From contig NZ_CP017113.1 in assembly GCF_001720465.1 (NCBI RefSeq), positions 2,108,001 to 2,172,000 on the forward strand: DNA of 64,000 bases, read 5' to 3'. The notes below the pieces were generated by a model, which was not told the origin of the DNA, searched no databases, and saw nothing but the letters and a program-made list of their open reading frames with translations. The translations under genes and the position numbers were made by a program. This document shows, piece after piece, positions 27,134 through 34,814 of this stretch. Numbering within the stretch: the stretch's first letter is position 1; every line of letters starts with the position of its first letter. This stretch comes from Porphyrobacter sp. LM 6 (lineage in GTDB: Bacteria > Pseudomonadota > Alphaproteobacteria > Sphingomonadales > Sphingomonadaceae).

Positions 27134-27850
27134 TCAGGTGAGCGCCGACGCAACCCTTTGCGCAACATCCGCCAAAATGTGCGCCCAGCGCGTGTGATCG
27201 GCGGGGGTCTGGACAAGGTCCTGCCGGAGCTCGATCCCGAGATAAGCGCGCCCTTCGGCTTCGGCATGGCGGTTCATGGTGTAATTGAGGTCACGCCCCG
27301 AATAGGGAAGGTTGTCGCCGACATTCAGGCCCTCGGCCGCGAGCAGCGGAATGGCGATGCGCGCGGCGCGATCATCGGTGTTGTAGAGCACGCCGACGTG
27401 CCACGGGCGTGCGGCGTCCGAGGTTTCGAGCCGCGGGGTGAAGGAGTGGAGCGAGAGGATCAGCTTGGGCTCTGCGGCTGCGAGCCATTGCTCAAGAGCG
27501 GTGTGATAGGGGCGGTGGAAGCGGTTCAACCGAGCTTCCCTGTCCGCGCCGACATTGCCGGGAATCGGGTGCCCGTCGCTCGCTTCGGGGACGAGGCCGG
27601 GGGCGGTTTCCTCGCGGTTGAGATCGCACACGAGGCGGCTGACGGCGGCGATGTGGCCGGGAATGGCGTGGTCCCGCGCCAGCAATTCCGCAATCGCCTC
27701 GGTGCCAATGTCTAGCGCGATGTGCTCGTGCAGCAGGTGCTCGAAGATGCCGAGGGAGATCTCGGCAGGCACTGCGTTGGAGGCATGGTCCGCGACGCAG
27801 ACGATCCCGCCCGGGGTGGGCGTTCCGATCTGGCGGAAGGGTGCGGTCAC
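27134..27850 (-). CDS. N-formylglutamate amidohydrolase family protein
   Basis: A 238-residue zinc-hydrolase-like protein of the FGase family. Marks are the N-terminal VCVADHASNAVP, then DLNREE, a His-containing SLHSFTPRL and GIELRQDLV. Family members hydrolyse N-formyl-L-glutamate or act on related amides; the substrate here is not certain because no histidine-degradation genes are nearby. GTG at 27850 overlaps the ispE stop in GTGA, which supports this start and coupled translation. Confidence 0.82.
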   Translation of the reverse strand: MTAPFRQIGTPTPGGIVCVADHASNAVPAEISLGIFEHLLHEHIALDIGTEAIAELLARDHAIPGHIAAVSRLVCDLNREETAPGLVPEASDGHPIPGNVGADREARLNRFHRPYHTALEQWLAAAEPKLILSLHSFTPRLETSDAARPWHVGVLYNTDDRAARIAIPLLAAEGLNVGDNLPYSGRDLNYTMNRHAEAEGRAYLGIELRQDLVQTPADHTRWAHILADVAQRVASALT

Positions 27851-28662
27851 CGCAGCCTCCCCACCATTGTCCACCAGCCGGAGGGCATCGCTGCCTGCGC
27901 CGCGTCGCGCGCCTCGGGCGTGTCGTAGAGCGCAAAACAGGTCGCGCCCGAGCCGGACATGCGGGCGAGCCACGGGTTCGTTTCGCGCAGAGCCGCAAGC
28001 ACCTCGGCGATCACCGGGCAGAGCGAAATGGCAGGGGCTTCGAGATCATTGCGCCCTTCCCTTGCGATCCGGCTTGCGGGGCCTTCGGGGAGCGCGCCAC
28101 GATCCATCCCGTCCCAAGCCTTGAACACCGGGCCTGTGCTGAGCGGCACGCGCGGGTTGACCAGCAACACGGGAGTTCCGGCGAGATCGTCCTCTACCGC
28201 AAGCTGCTCGGTGCCAGTGCCGAGGCCGATATGGGTGCGGCTGAGCACGCAGGCGGGCACATCCGCGCCGAGCTTTGCCGCGCGCGCCTGCCAGCCATCC
28301 GGCAGGCCATGAAGCGCCTCGACAATCCGAAACACAGCCCCCGCATCCGCCGACCCGCCCCCAAGGCCAGCCGCAACGGGGAGGTTCTTCTGCAGCGTCA
28401 CCGCGAGGCCTTGGGAGCGCGGAAGGGCGTTCAGGGCACGGGCGACAAGATTGTCGAAGGGGTTGTCGAGCACCCCCGCAAACTCGCCCAGCGTGGTGAC
28501 GCTGTCCTGCTCGGCGGGCATGGCCGTCAGCACATCGCCCGCATCGACGAAGGCGAACAGGGTCTCAAGCTCGTGATACCCGTCCTCCCTCCGCCTGCGA
28601 ACATGCAGCGCGAGGTTGATCTTGGCGTATCCAATCTCTGGGGCGGCTGCGGCGAGGGTCAT
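27847..28662 (-). CDS. ispE: 4-diphosphocytidyl-2-C-methyl-D-erythritol kinase
   Basis: IspE is the GHMP kinase of the MEP isoprenoid pathway. The 271-residue protein has the N-terminal AKINLALHV, the ATP-binding GLGGGSADAG at residues 99-108, and ARMSGSGATCFA near the C-terminus. It looks intact. Residues 8-11 (Pro-Glu-Ile-Gly) are extra compared with the broken copy of its own 5' end at 29464-29574. It starts only 8 bases after the cupin-like gene, with no obvious ribosome-binding site, so it may depend on translational coupling. Confidence 0.93.
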   Translation of the reverse strand: MTLAAAAPEIGYAKINLALHVRRRREDGYHELETLFAFVDAGDVLTAMPAEQDSVTTLGEFAGVLDNPFDNLVARALNALPRSQGLAVTLQKNLPVAAGLGGGSADAGAVFRIVEALHGLPDGWQARAAKLGADVPACVLSRTHIGLGTGTEQLAVEDDLAGTPVLLVNPRVPLSTGPVFKAWDGMDRGALPEGPASRIAREGRNDLEAPAISLCPVIAEVLAALRETNPWLARMSGSGATCFALYDTPEARDAAQAAMPSGWWTMVGRLR

Positions 28663-28670
28663 GGCGCGAG

Positions 28671-29471
28671 TTACAATGCCGCCGTGTATTTGTCGGAAGC
28701 TGCTTCGAACGCGATCTTCGGCGCACGAATCGCGCCATCGGCGAGTTCGGTGCCCCCCAGCGGATCGATCGCCTCGATTTCGTAGTCGGCCTCGCCGGGA
28801 TCGATACCGGAGATGATCACATCAAACGTCATGGCGGTGCCACCGCTCGGCACAAACCAGTGAATGTTGTCGCGGTCGGGGGTCATGGCCGAAAGCTGCC
28901 CGGTCTGCGCGATGTAATCGCGCGTCGGACGCACAATCATGGCACCCTCGTCGTCGCTCAGACGGTCGAAATTGCGGACCCGGAACGCACCTTCGACCAC
29001 AAGATGCGATGACACCATGTGACGATGCCCGTGGGGTGTGATGACATTGTGCGGTTCAAACGCGAACAGCGCGGCGCCGTAGCCCAGCTTGCGCGGCGCT
29101 CCCTCGGCATCGAGAAAGCGGATGCTGCTCTTGCGCGGATCATTGGTCGGCGGCAGCGCATTCTGGGTGATCTGGGCCTTGTCCACCTCGGCCATCAGCT
29201 GCGCGACCTCGATTTCGCCCGCCAGCCGCTCGACTTCCTCCATCCATTGCAAAGGAGCGATCTGACCGCTCTTGAGCGCGCGCGCCAATTCGCCCTGCCG
29301 CTCGATCCAGTCGCGCGCGGCCATGCGCCGTTGCGGCTTGGCCGCCGAAACCTCGCACCCGAGCAGTGCCAGCGAGAACGCCGCAAGCCCCGCTACTGCA
29401 AATCCCCGGCGGTCGAGCCCGAAAGCATCGAGGCCCGCCGGCTGTGCTTGTCTCCAATCCGATTCATGCAT
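28671..29471 (-). CDS. cupin-like Tat lipoprotein, function unknown
   Basis: The 266-residue protein begins with Arg21-Arg22 before a hydrophobic stretch ending in LLGC (Cys39), which suggests a Tat-exported lipoprotein. A helical region follows (residues 50-90). A cupin-like core has ITPHGHRHM and SHLVVEGAFRVRNF, with three His residues and a Glu that could bind a metal. I do not recognise the family. It lies between a broken ispE 5' end and the intact ispE, so it looks inserted into that operon. ATG at 29471 is chosen; GTG at 29474 is possible. Confidence 0.6.
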   Translation of the reverse strand: MHESDWRQAQPAGLDAFGLDRRGFAVAGLAAFSLALLGCEVSAAKPQRRMAARDWIERQGELARALKSGQIAPLQWMEEVERLAGEIEVAQLMAEVDKAQITQNALPPTNDPRKSSIRFLDAEGAPRKLGYGAALFAFEPHNVITPHGHRHMVSSHLVVEGAFRVRNFDRLSDDEGAMIVRPTRDYIAQTGQLSAMTPDRDNIHWFVPSGGTAMTFDVIISGIDPGEADYEIEAIDPLGGTELADGAIRAPKIAFEAASDKYTAAL

Positions 29472-29574
29472 CACGGGTGCATCCTGTCAGCGCAGCGCGG
29501 AATAGCGCGACCCGCCGCCTGCGGACATGCAGCGCGAGGTTGATCTTGGCGTAGGCGGTTTCGGTGAGGGTCAT
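29464..29574 (-). pseudogene. truncated 5' end of a second ispE
   Basis: Reading from ATG 29574, the first 21 codons encode a normal IspE N-terminus (MTLTETAYAKINLALHVRRRR). Then 15 unrelated codons run to a TGA at 29464-29466 that overlaps the start of the cupin-like gene. The block from Tyr8 to Arg21 is 40/42 identical at DNA level to the intact ispE 5' end (which maps to 28588-28662). Its ATG overlaps the stop of the small membrane protein gene in ATGA, so this was probably the original position of ispE. Confidence 0.75.
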
Positions 29575-29789
29575 GTTCGGCGGTTGCCATGCTTGGCACT
29601 GCCAATAGAGCCGCTCGCGATCCAGCGCATGGCTGAACCAGCCCCGATAACGAAACCAATCAAAAGTATAGCACGATCGAAATCCGGAAGCGTCTGCTTA
29701 AGCGTCTCGTTGGTAAATCCGGCAAAAAAACATGCCGAAAGGAACACCAACACAGCCAGAACGGCACGCAATCGCTCGATGGAAAACAT
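29571..29789 (-). CDS. 72-residue membrane protein, function unknown
   Basis: The protein starts MFSIERLRAVLAVLVFL and has two hydrophobic segments (about residues 8-26 and 40-58) separated by a polar loop with Asn, Glu and Asp residues. A GGAGG ribosome-binding site lies 5 bases before the ATG at 29789. It follows the ETF-ubiquinone oxidoreductase gene by 14 bases. No family recognised. The strong ribosome-binding site and tight spacing support a real gene. Confidence 0.55.
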   Translation of the reverse strand: MFSIERLRAVLAVLVFLSACFFAGFTNETLKQTLPDFDRAILLIGFVIGAGSAMRWIASGSIGSAKHGNRRT

Positions 29790-29803
29790 GCCGTCCTCCA
29801 ACC

Positions 29804-31453
29804 TCACATATTCGGATAGTTCGGCCCGCCGCCGCCTTCCGGCGTTACCCAGTTGATGTTCTGGTTGGGGTCCTTGATGTCGCAGGTCTTGCAGTGGACG
29901 CAGTTCTGCGAGTTGATCTGGAGCTTGGGCGCGCCGGTCTTCTCGTCGGTCAGCCATTCGTAGACCCCCGCCGGGCAATAGCGTGACGAGGGGCCGCCGA
30001 AGACGTCGAGTTCGCTCGATGCCTGCAAGCCAAGGTCGGCGACCTGCAGGTGGACCGGCTGGTCCTCGGCGTGGTTGGTGTAGCTGTAGGCAACGTTCGT
30101 CAAACGGTCGAAGCTGATCACGCCATCGGGCTTGGGGTAGTCGATCTTGGGATAGAGATCGGCGCGGCCGGTATAGGTGTAGTCCGGCTTGTGCTTCATC
30201 GAAATCGGCAGGCCGATCTTGAGCGTGCGCATCCACATGTCGACGCCCGCGAGCACCGTGCCGATATCCCCGCCATACTTGGCAACCGCCGGCTGGGCGT
30301 TCTGCACCAGCTGGAGTTCCTTGGCGATCCAGCTCGAACGCACGGCAGCATCATAATCGGCAAGTTCGGTCTTTTCGTTGCCGGCAGCAATCGCCGCCGC
30401 GATGCTCTCGGCCGCCAGCATCCCGCTCTTCATCGCGGTGTGGCTGCCCTTGATGCGCGGCACGTTGACGAAGCCCGCCGCGCAGCCGATCAGCGCGCCG
30501 CCGGGGAAGGCGAGCTTGGGCACCGACTGCCAGCCGCCCTCGTTGATCGCTCGCGCGCCGTAGCTGACGCGCTTGCCGCCTTCGAGGTATTCGCGGATCG
30601 CCGGGTGCTGCTTCCAGCGCTGGAATTCCTGATAGGGCGAGACCCAGGGGTTCTTGTAATCGAGCGCGGTCACGAAGCCCAATGCCACCTGCCCGTTGGC
30701 CTGATGGTAGAGGAAGCCCCCGCCCCAGCTGTCGCTCTCGGTCAGCGGCCAGCCCTGCGTGTGGATCACCCGGCCCGGCTTGTGCTTCTTGGGATCGATG
30801 TCCCACAGCTCCTTGATGCCGATGCCATAGACCTGCGGCTGGCAGTTCGCCTCTAGGTCGTACTTGGCCTTCATCTGCTTGGTCAGGTGCCCGCGCGCGC
30901 CCTCGGCAAACAGGGTGTACTTGGCGCGGATTTCCATCCCGGGCTGGTAATCGCCCTTGTGGCTGCCATCGGCGGCGATGCCCATGTCCTGCGTAATCAC
31001 GCCGGCCACCGCGCCGTTTTCGTCGATCATCACTTCGGCTGCGGGGAAGCCCGGGAACACCATCACGCCCAGCCCTTCGGCCTGTTCGGCCAGCCAGCGC
31101 GCCAGATTGCCGAGCGAGCCGGTATAGCATCCGTGGTTGCTCATCAGCGGCGGCATGATCGCGTGCGGCATCGAGGTCTTGCCGGTCTTGGAGAGCACCC
31201 AGTGCCAGTTATCGGTCACGGGGGTTTCCGCCATCGGGCAGCCCATCGTGCGCCATTCCGGCAGCAGCTCGTCGAGCGACTTGGGATCGACCACCGCGCC
31301 CGAAAGGATATGCGCGCCGATTTCCGAGCCCTTTTCGAGAACGACCACTTCAAGTTCGGCATTGATCTGCTTGAGCTTGATCGCAGCGGCCAGACCCGCC
31401 ACCCCGCCGCCGACAATGACGACATCGCAGGGCATTGATTCACGTTCGCTCAT
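29804..31453 (-). CDS. electron transfer flavoprotein-ubiquinone oxidoreductase
   Basis: ETF-QO passes electrons from fatty-acid and amino-acid dehydrogenases, via ETF, to ubiquinone at the inner membrane. The 549-residue protein has the FAD-binding VIVGGGVAGLAAAIKL near its N-terminus and the 4Fe-4S-type CVHCKTCDIKDP near its C-terminus. ATG at 31453 has a good AGGAAAG site. A longer frame upstream lacks one and crosses the divergent promoter region. It heads the minus-strand run that continues to 22459. Confidence 0.96.
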   Translation of the reverse strand: MSERESMPCDVVIVGGGVAGLAAAIKLKQINAELEVVVLEKGSEIGAHILSGAVVDPKSLDELLPEWRTMGCPMAETPVTDNWHWVLSKTGKTSMPHAIMPPLMSNHGCYTGSLGNLARWLAEQAEGLGVMVFPGFPAAEVMIDENGAVAGVITQDMGIAADGSHKGDYQPGMEIRAKYTLFAEGARGHLTKQMKAKYDLEANCQPQVYGIGIKELWDIDPKKHKPGRVIHTQGWPLTESDSWGGGFLYHQANGQVALGFVTALDYKNPWVSPYQEFQRWKQHPAIREYLEGGKRVSYGARAINEGGWQSVPKLAFPGGALIGCAAGFVNVPRIKGSHTAMKSGMLAAESIAAAIAAGNEKTELADYDAAVRSSWIAKELQLVQNAQPAVAKYGGDIGTVLAGVDMWMRTLKIGLPISMKHKPDYTYTGRADLYPKIDYPKPDGVISFDRLTNVAYSYTNHAEDQPVHLQVADLGLQASSELDVFGGPSSRYCPAGVYEWLTDEKTGAPKLQINSQNCVHCKTCDIKDPNQNINWVTPEGGGGPNYPNM

Positions 31454-31569
31454 GGGGCTTTCCTGATCCTCGACACGGTTTGGACGCGCTCGCCGCACAT
31501 TCCGGCGAATTGCTGTTCTGATGCACTTGCTAACTGGGATTCGGACAGTCAAGACCTGCCTTAATTGGC

Positions 31570-32376
31570 ATGACCGCAGCAGAACCATCCTTGGCCCGCG
31601 AATTCGAGGCGGCGCTCGCCTGGTGGCGTGCGGCGGGGGTGGATTGCGACTTTGTGGATGACGCTACGGCGTGGTTGTCAAAGCCACGCAAAGTTGAGTC
31701 GCAGGGCAGCCCAGCCGAGCGCGCTGCAGGCAGCACCGCAGTGCTGGTCCCCTGCGATATTGTTGCCGGCAGCGCCGCTCCCCTCCTACCCGACACTGCC
31801 GAACCGGCTACGCTCATGCGCCGCGACTGGCTGGGCGAATCGCCCCCCGCTAATCTGGATGCGTTCCACGGCTGGTGGATCGAGACCCTCGATCTTGCGC
31901 AATCCCGCAGTTTTCCAAGGGTACTCCCGCGCGGGCCGCGGGGCGCGAAGCTTATGGTGTTGGTACCCCAACCCGAGATGAACGACACCGGCATCCTGCT
32001 TTCCGGGCCGCAGGGTCGCCTCCTCGCCAACATCCTTGCCGCCATGGGGCTGGATGAAAGCGAAGTCTACATCGCCTCGGCGCTCCCCGCGCACACGCCG
32101 ATGGCCGATCTTCCGGCGCTGGCGGCGGGCGGGATGGATGCGGTGACCGCGCTGCACATCACGCTGGCACAGCCGCAGCGCCTGCTGCTCCTCGGCATTC
32201 CGCTCGAGCCTATGCTCGCCCCGCTTGCCCCGCCGGACGAAACTCCTTTACGGGGAATTAACTATAACGGCGCAAACACTCCGGTGATGGTCAGCGAAGC
32301 GCTCGACGCAATGCTGGATATGCCGCCGCTCAAGACCCGGTTCTGGAAGAGATGGATAGAATGGTCAGCCGCTTGA
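31570..32376 (+). CDS. degenerate uracil-DNA-glycosylase-like protein
   Basis: The C-terminal half of this 268-residue protein resembles family 4/5 uracil-DNA glycosylases: VLVPQPEMNDTG at the catalytic-motif position, SGPQGRLLANILAAMGL, and a C-terminal LLLLGIPLE. The cysteines that hold the 4Fe-4S cluster in those families are missing, and the usual water-activating acid is not obvious. It may bind DNA or RNA without glycosylase activity. The N-terminal half is unrelated to anything I know. It overlaps the lytic transglycosylase gene by 16 bases. Confidence 0.5.
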   Translation: MTAAEPSLAREFEAALAWWRAAGVDCDFVDDATAWLSKPRKVESQGSPAERAAGSTAVLVPCDIVAGSAAPLLPDTAEPATLMRRDWLGESPPANLDAFHGWWIETLDLAQSRSFPRVLPRGPRGAKLMVLVPQPEMNDTGILLSGPQGRLLANILAAMGLDESEVYIASALPAHTPMADLPALAAGGMDAVTALHITLAQPQRLLLLGIPLEPMLAPLAPPDETPLRGINYNGANTPVMVSEALDAMLDMPPLKTRFWKRWIEWSAA

Positions 32377-34160
32377 ACATGCAATCGCGTGCCGCACTGG
32401 CCGCCCTTGCGTTGACGGGCGCGTTGACAGGGCTGGCACTGCCGGTCGCGGCGCAGGCGGAGCAGGCGCAATCGGCCGGTTCGCTGGTCGCGCGCTGGAA
32501 CGGCGGCGCTGCGGCATCCGATGTGGTCACCCCTATGCTCGCTCAGGACGAGCGCGAGCATTACCGCAAGCTCTTCGCCGCGATCGACGCCGAGGAATGG
32601 AGCGTGGTCGAAGCGCTGCTGGTCGAACGCAACGACGGGCTGCTGACCCCGATCGCGCGCGCCGAATATTACACCCACGCCAACAGCCCCAAGGTCTCTC
32701 CCGAACAGATCACCGCCTGGTTCAACGCGGGCACCGAACTGCCGCAGGCCGACCAGATCGCCCGCATGGGCGCCAAACGCGGGGTGACCGAGCTGCCCGC
32801 GCTGCCCCAGCCGCAGGGCTTTGCCCGCCAGCCCTATGCGCCCAAGCGCATCCTTCCGCGCCCTGTCAGCGATGGCACCATGCCGGCCGAAACCGCCACC
32901 CTGATCCTTGAAGCGATCAAGGCCGACAATCCCGCCGAAGCCCAGCGCCTCCTGACCGAGGCGGATCTGCTGCTCTCCAGCGATGCGCGCGCCGAATGGC
33001 GCCAGCGCGTGGCGTGGAGCTATTACATCGAGAACAACGATGCCGCCGCGCTCGATCTCGCCCGCACCGTTGCCGAAGGCACGGGCGAATGGGTCGCCGA
33101 AGGATCGTGGACCGAAGGGCTTGCCGCGTGGCGGCTGGGCCAGTGCGCCGCCGCAGGCGATGCCTTTGCCCGCACCGCCGCGCGCGCGAACAATGTCGAA
33201 CTCGCGGCCGCTGCGCATTACTGGGCCCACCGCGCCGCCGTGCGTTGTCGCCAGCCGGGCGAGGCCGAGCAGCACCTCGCCGCCGCCGCGCAGATGGACG
33301 AAACGCTCTACGGGATGCTCGCCGCCGACCAGCTCGGGATCGAGCTGCCCGCCCACGCCCCGCCGCGCGCTTTCAGCCGCGCCGATTGGGACCAGCTGGC
33401 GCGCCGCAACAATGTCCGCATCGCTGTTGCGCTGACCGAGATCGGGCGCCCCGCGCTCGCCGATGAAGTGCTCCGCCACGAAGCGCAGATCGGCCCTTCG
33501 CGGCAATATGATGCGCTTGCGCGGCTGGCGCGCGAGCTTGGTCTTCCCGCCACGCAATTGTTCATGGCGCACAACGCGCCCTACGGCACCCGCAGCGATC
33601 CGTCGCTCCGCTTCCCCGTCGCACGCTGGCAGCCGGTTGATGGCTGGCAGGTCGATCCCGCACTGGCCTTTGCCCATGCGCTGCAAGAATCGAACTTCCG
33701 CGCCACCGCAGTCAGCCCGGCCAATGCGCGCGGTCTAATGCAGATCACCCCGATCACCGTGCGCCAGCACGCGCCGACGCTCAACATGAGCGCACCGCAG
33801 GTCAATCTCGATGATCCGGCGGTCAATCTCGCCTTCGGCCAGCGCAATCTCGAAATGCTGCGCGATGCGCCGGCGACCGGCGGGCTGCTGCCCAAGATCA
33901 TGGCCGCCTATAACGCGGGCCTCACGCCGGTCGCGCGCTGGAACCTCGAGATCAACGACCAGAACGATCCGCTGCTGTGGATGGAATCGATCCCCTATTG
34001 GGAAACGCGCGGCTATGTCGCAATCGTGATGCGGAACTACTGGATGTATGAACGCGCAGCGGGCCTGCCCTCGCCCAGCCGCCGTGCGCTGGCGCAGGGT
34101 CGCTGGCCGGAATTCCCACGCGCAGGCAACACCTTCCGCTCCGCCTTTCTCGAACCCTGA
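32361..34160 (+). CDS. soluble lytic transglycosylase (SLT70-like)
   Basis: A 599-residue periplasmic murein-cleaving enzyme. The signal peptide ends near VAAQA. A long alpha-helical superhelix (about residues 40-430) precedes the catalytic domain with ALQESNFRATAVSPANARG, where the Glu is catalytic. LMQITP, PKIMAAYNAG and RNYWMYE complete the SLT signature. It cleaves peptidoglycan to 1,6-anhydromuropeptides. ATG at 32361 is chosen over 32352 because of ribosome-binding-site spacing. Confidence 0.92.
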   Translation: MVSRLNMQSRAALAALALTGALTGLALPVAAQAEQAQSAGSLVARWNGGAAASDVVTPMLAQDEREHYRKLFAAIDAEEWSVVEALLVERNDGLLTPIARAEYYTHANSPKVSPEQITAWFNAGTELPQADQIARMGAKRGVTELPALPQPQGFARQPYAPKRILPRPVSDGTMPAETATLILEAIKADNPAEAQRLLTEADLLLSSDARAEWRQRVAWSYYIENNDAAALDLARTVAEGTGEWVAEGSWTEGLAAWRLGQCAAAGDAFARTAARANNVELAAAAHYWAHRAAVRCRQPGEAEQHLAAAAQMDETLYGMLAADQLGIELPAHAPPRAFSRADWDQLARRNNVRIAVALTEIGRPALADEVLRHEAQIGPSRQYDALARLARELGLPATQLFMAHNAPYGTRSDPSLRFPVARWQPVDGWQVDPALAFAHALQESNFRATAVSPANARGLMQITPITVRQHAPTLNMSAPQVNLDDPAVNLAFGQRNLEMLRDAPATGGLLPKIMAAYNAGLTPVARWNLEINDQNDPLLWMESIPYWETRGYVAIVMRNYWMYERAAGLPSPSRRALAQGRWPEFPRAGNTFRSAFLEP

Positions 34161-34175
34161 GGGCTGGAACCCGAC

Positions 34176-34706
34176 ATGGCGATTGACGCAACCCGCACCT
34201 TCAAGCCGATCAATATCGCGGTGCTGACCGTGTCCGACACGCGCACGGCGGAGAACGACACCTCGGGCGATATCCTCGCCGAGCGGGTGGTTTCGGCTGG
34301 GCACAATCTCGCCGCGCGGATGATCGTGAAGGACGATGCCAAGCTTCTCGCCGCGCAGTTCGATGCGTGGATCGATGATCCGGCGATTGATGCGGTGGTG
34401 AGCACCGGCGGCACCGGCCTCACAGGCCGCGACGTGACGCCCGAGGCGCTCTCGATGATCGCAGGCGCGCGCGACATTCCCGGCTTTGGCGAGCTGTTCC
34501 GCTGGCTCAGCTTCAAGTCCATCGGCACCAGCACGGTGCAATCGCGCGCCTGCGCGGTGGTGGCGCGGGGGACCTATATCTTTGCCCTGCCCGGATCGAA
34601 CGGCGCGGTGAAGGACGGGTGGGACGGCATCCTCGCCGAGCAGCTCGATAGCCGCAACCGGCCGTGCAACTTCGTGGAACTGATGCCGCGGCTGAAGGAA
34701 GTTTGA
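34176..34706 (+). CDS. moaB: molybdenum cofactor biosynthesis protein B
   Basis: The 176-residue protein is a MoaB/MogA-type molybdopterin-binding protein involved in adenylylating molybdopterin. The signature STGGTGLTGRDVTPEA is intact, and the C-terminal FALPGSNGAVKDGWD is typical. It starts 15 bases after the transglycosylase stop. No other moa genes lie in the window. Confidence 0.93.
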   Translation: MAIDATRTFKPINIAVLTVSDTRTAENDTSGDILAERVVSAGHNLAARMIVKDDAKLLAAQFDAWIDDPAIDAVVSTGGTGLTGRDVTPEALSMIAGARDIPGFGELFRWLSFKSIGTSTVQSRACAVVARGTYIFALPGSNGAVKDGWDGILAEQLDSRNRPCNFVELMPRLKEV

Positions 34707-34728
34707 GCGGGCGCCAACTGGTGTTTCC

Positions 34729-34772
34729 AGACCCCCTCTAGACCCCCCTTAGACCCACTCTAGACCCCTCCT
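34729..34772. repeat. four tandem copies of an 11-base unit
   Basis: Four consecutive 11-base units, each beginning AGACCC and rich in C and CT, fill the gap after moaB: AGACCCCCTCT, AGACCCCCCTT, AGACCCACTCT and AGACCCCTCCT. The unit length matches one helical turn. No hairpin or T-run is present, so it is not an ordinary terminator. Confidence 0.75.
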
Positions 34773-34814
34773 TGCCTCTGTGCAGAGCTTGGCAAAAGGG
34801 CGTTTGTTCCGTAA

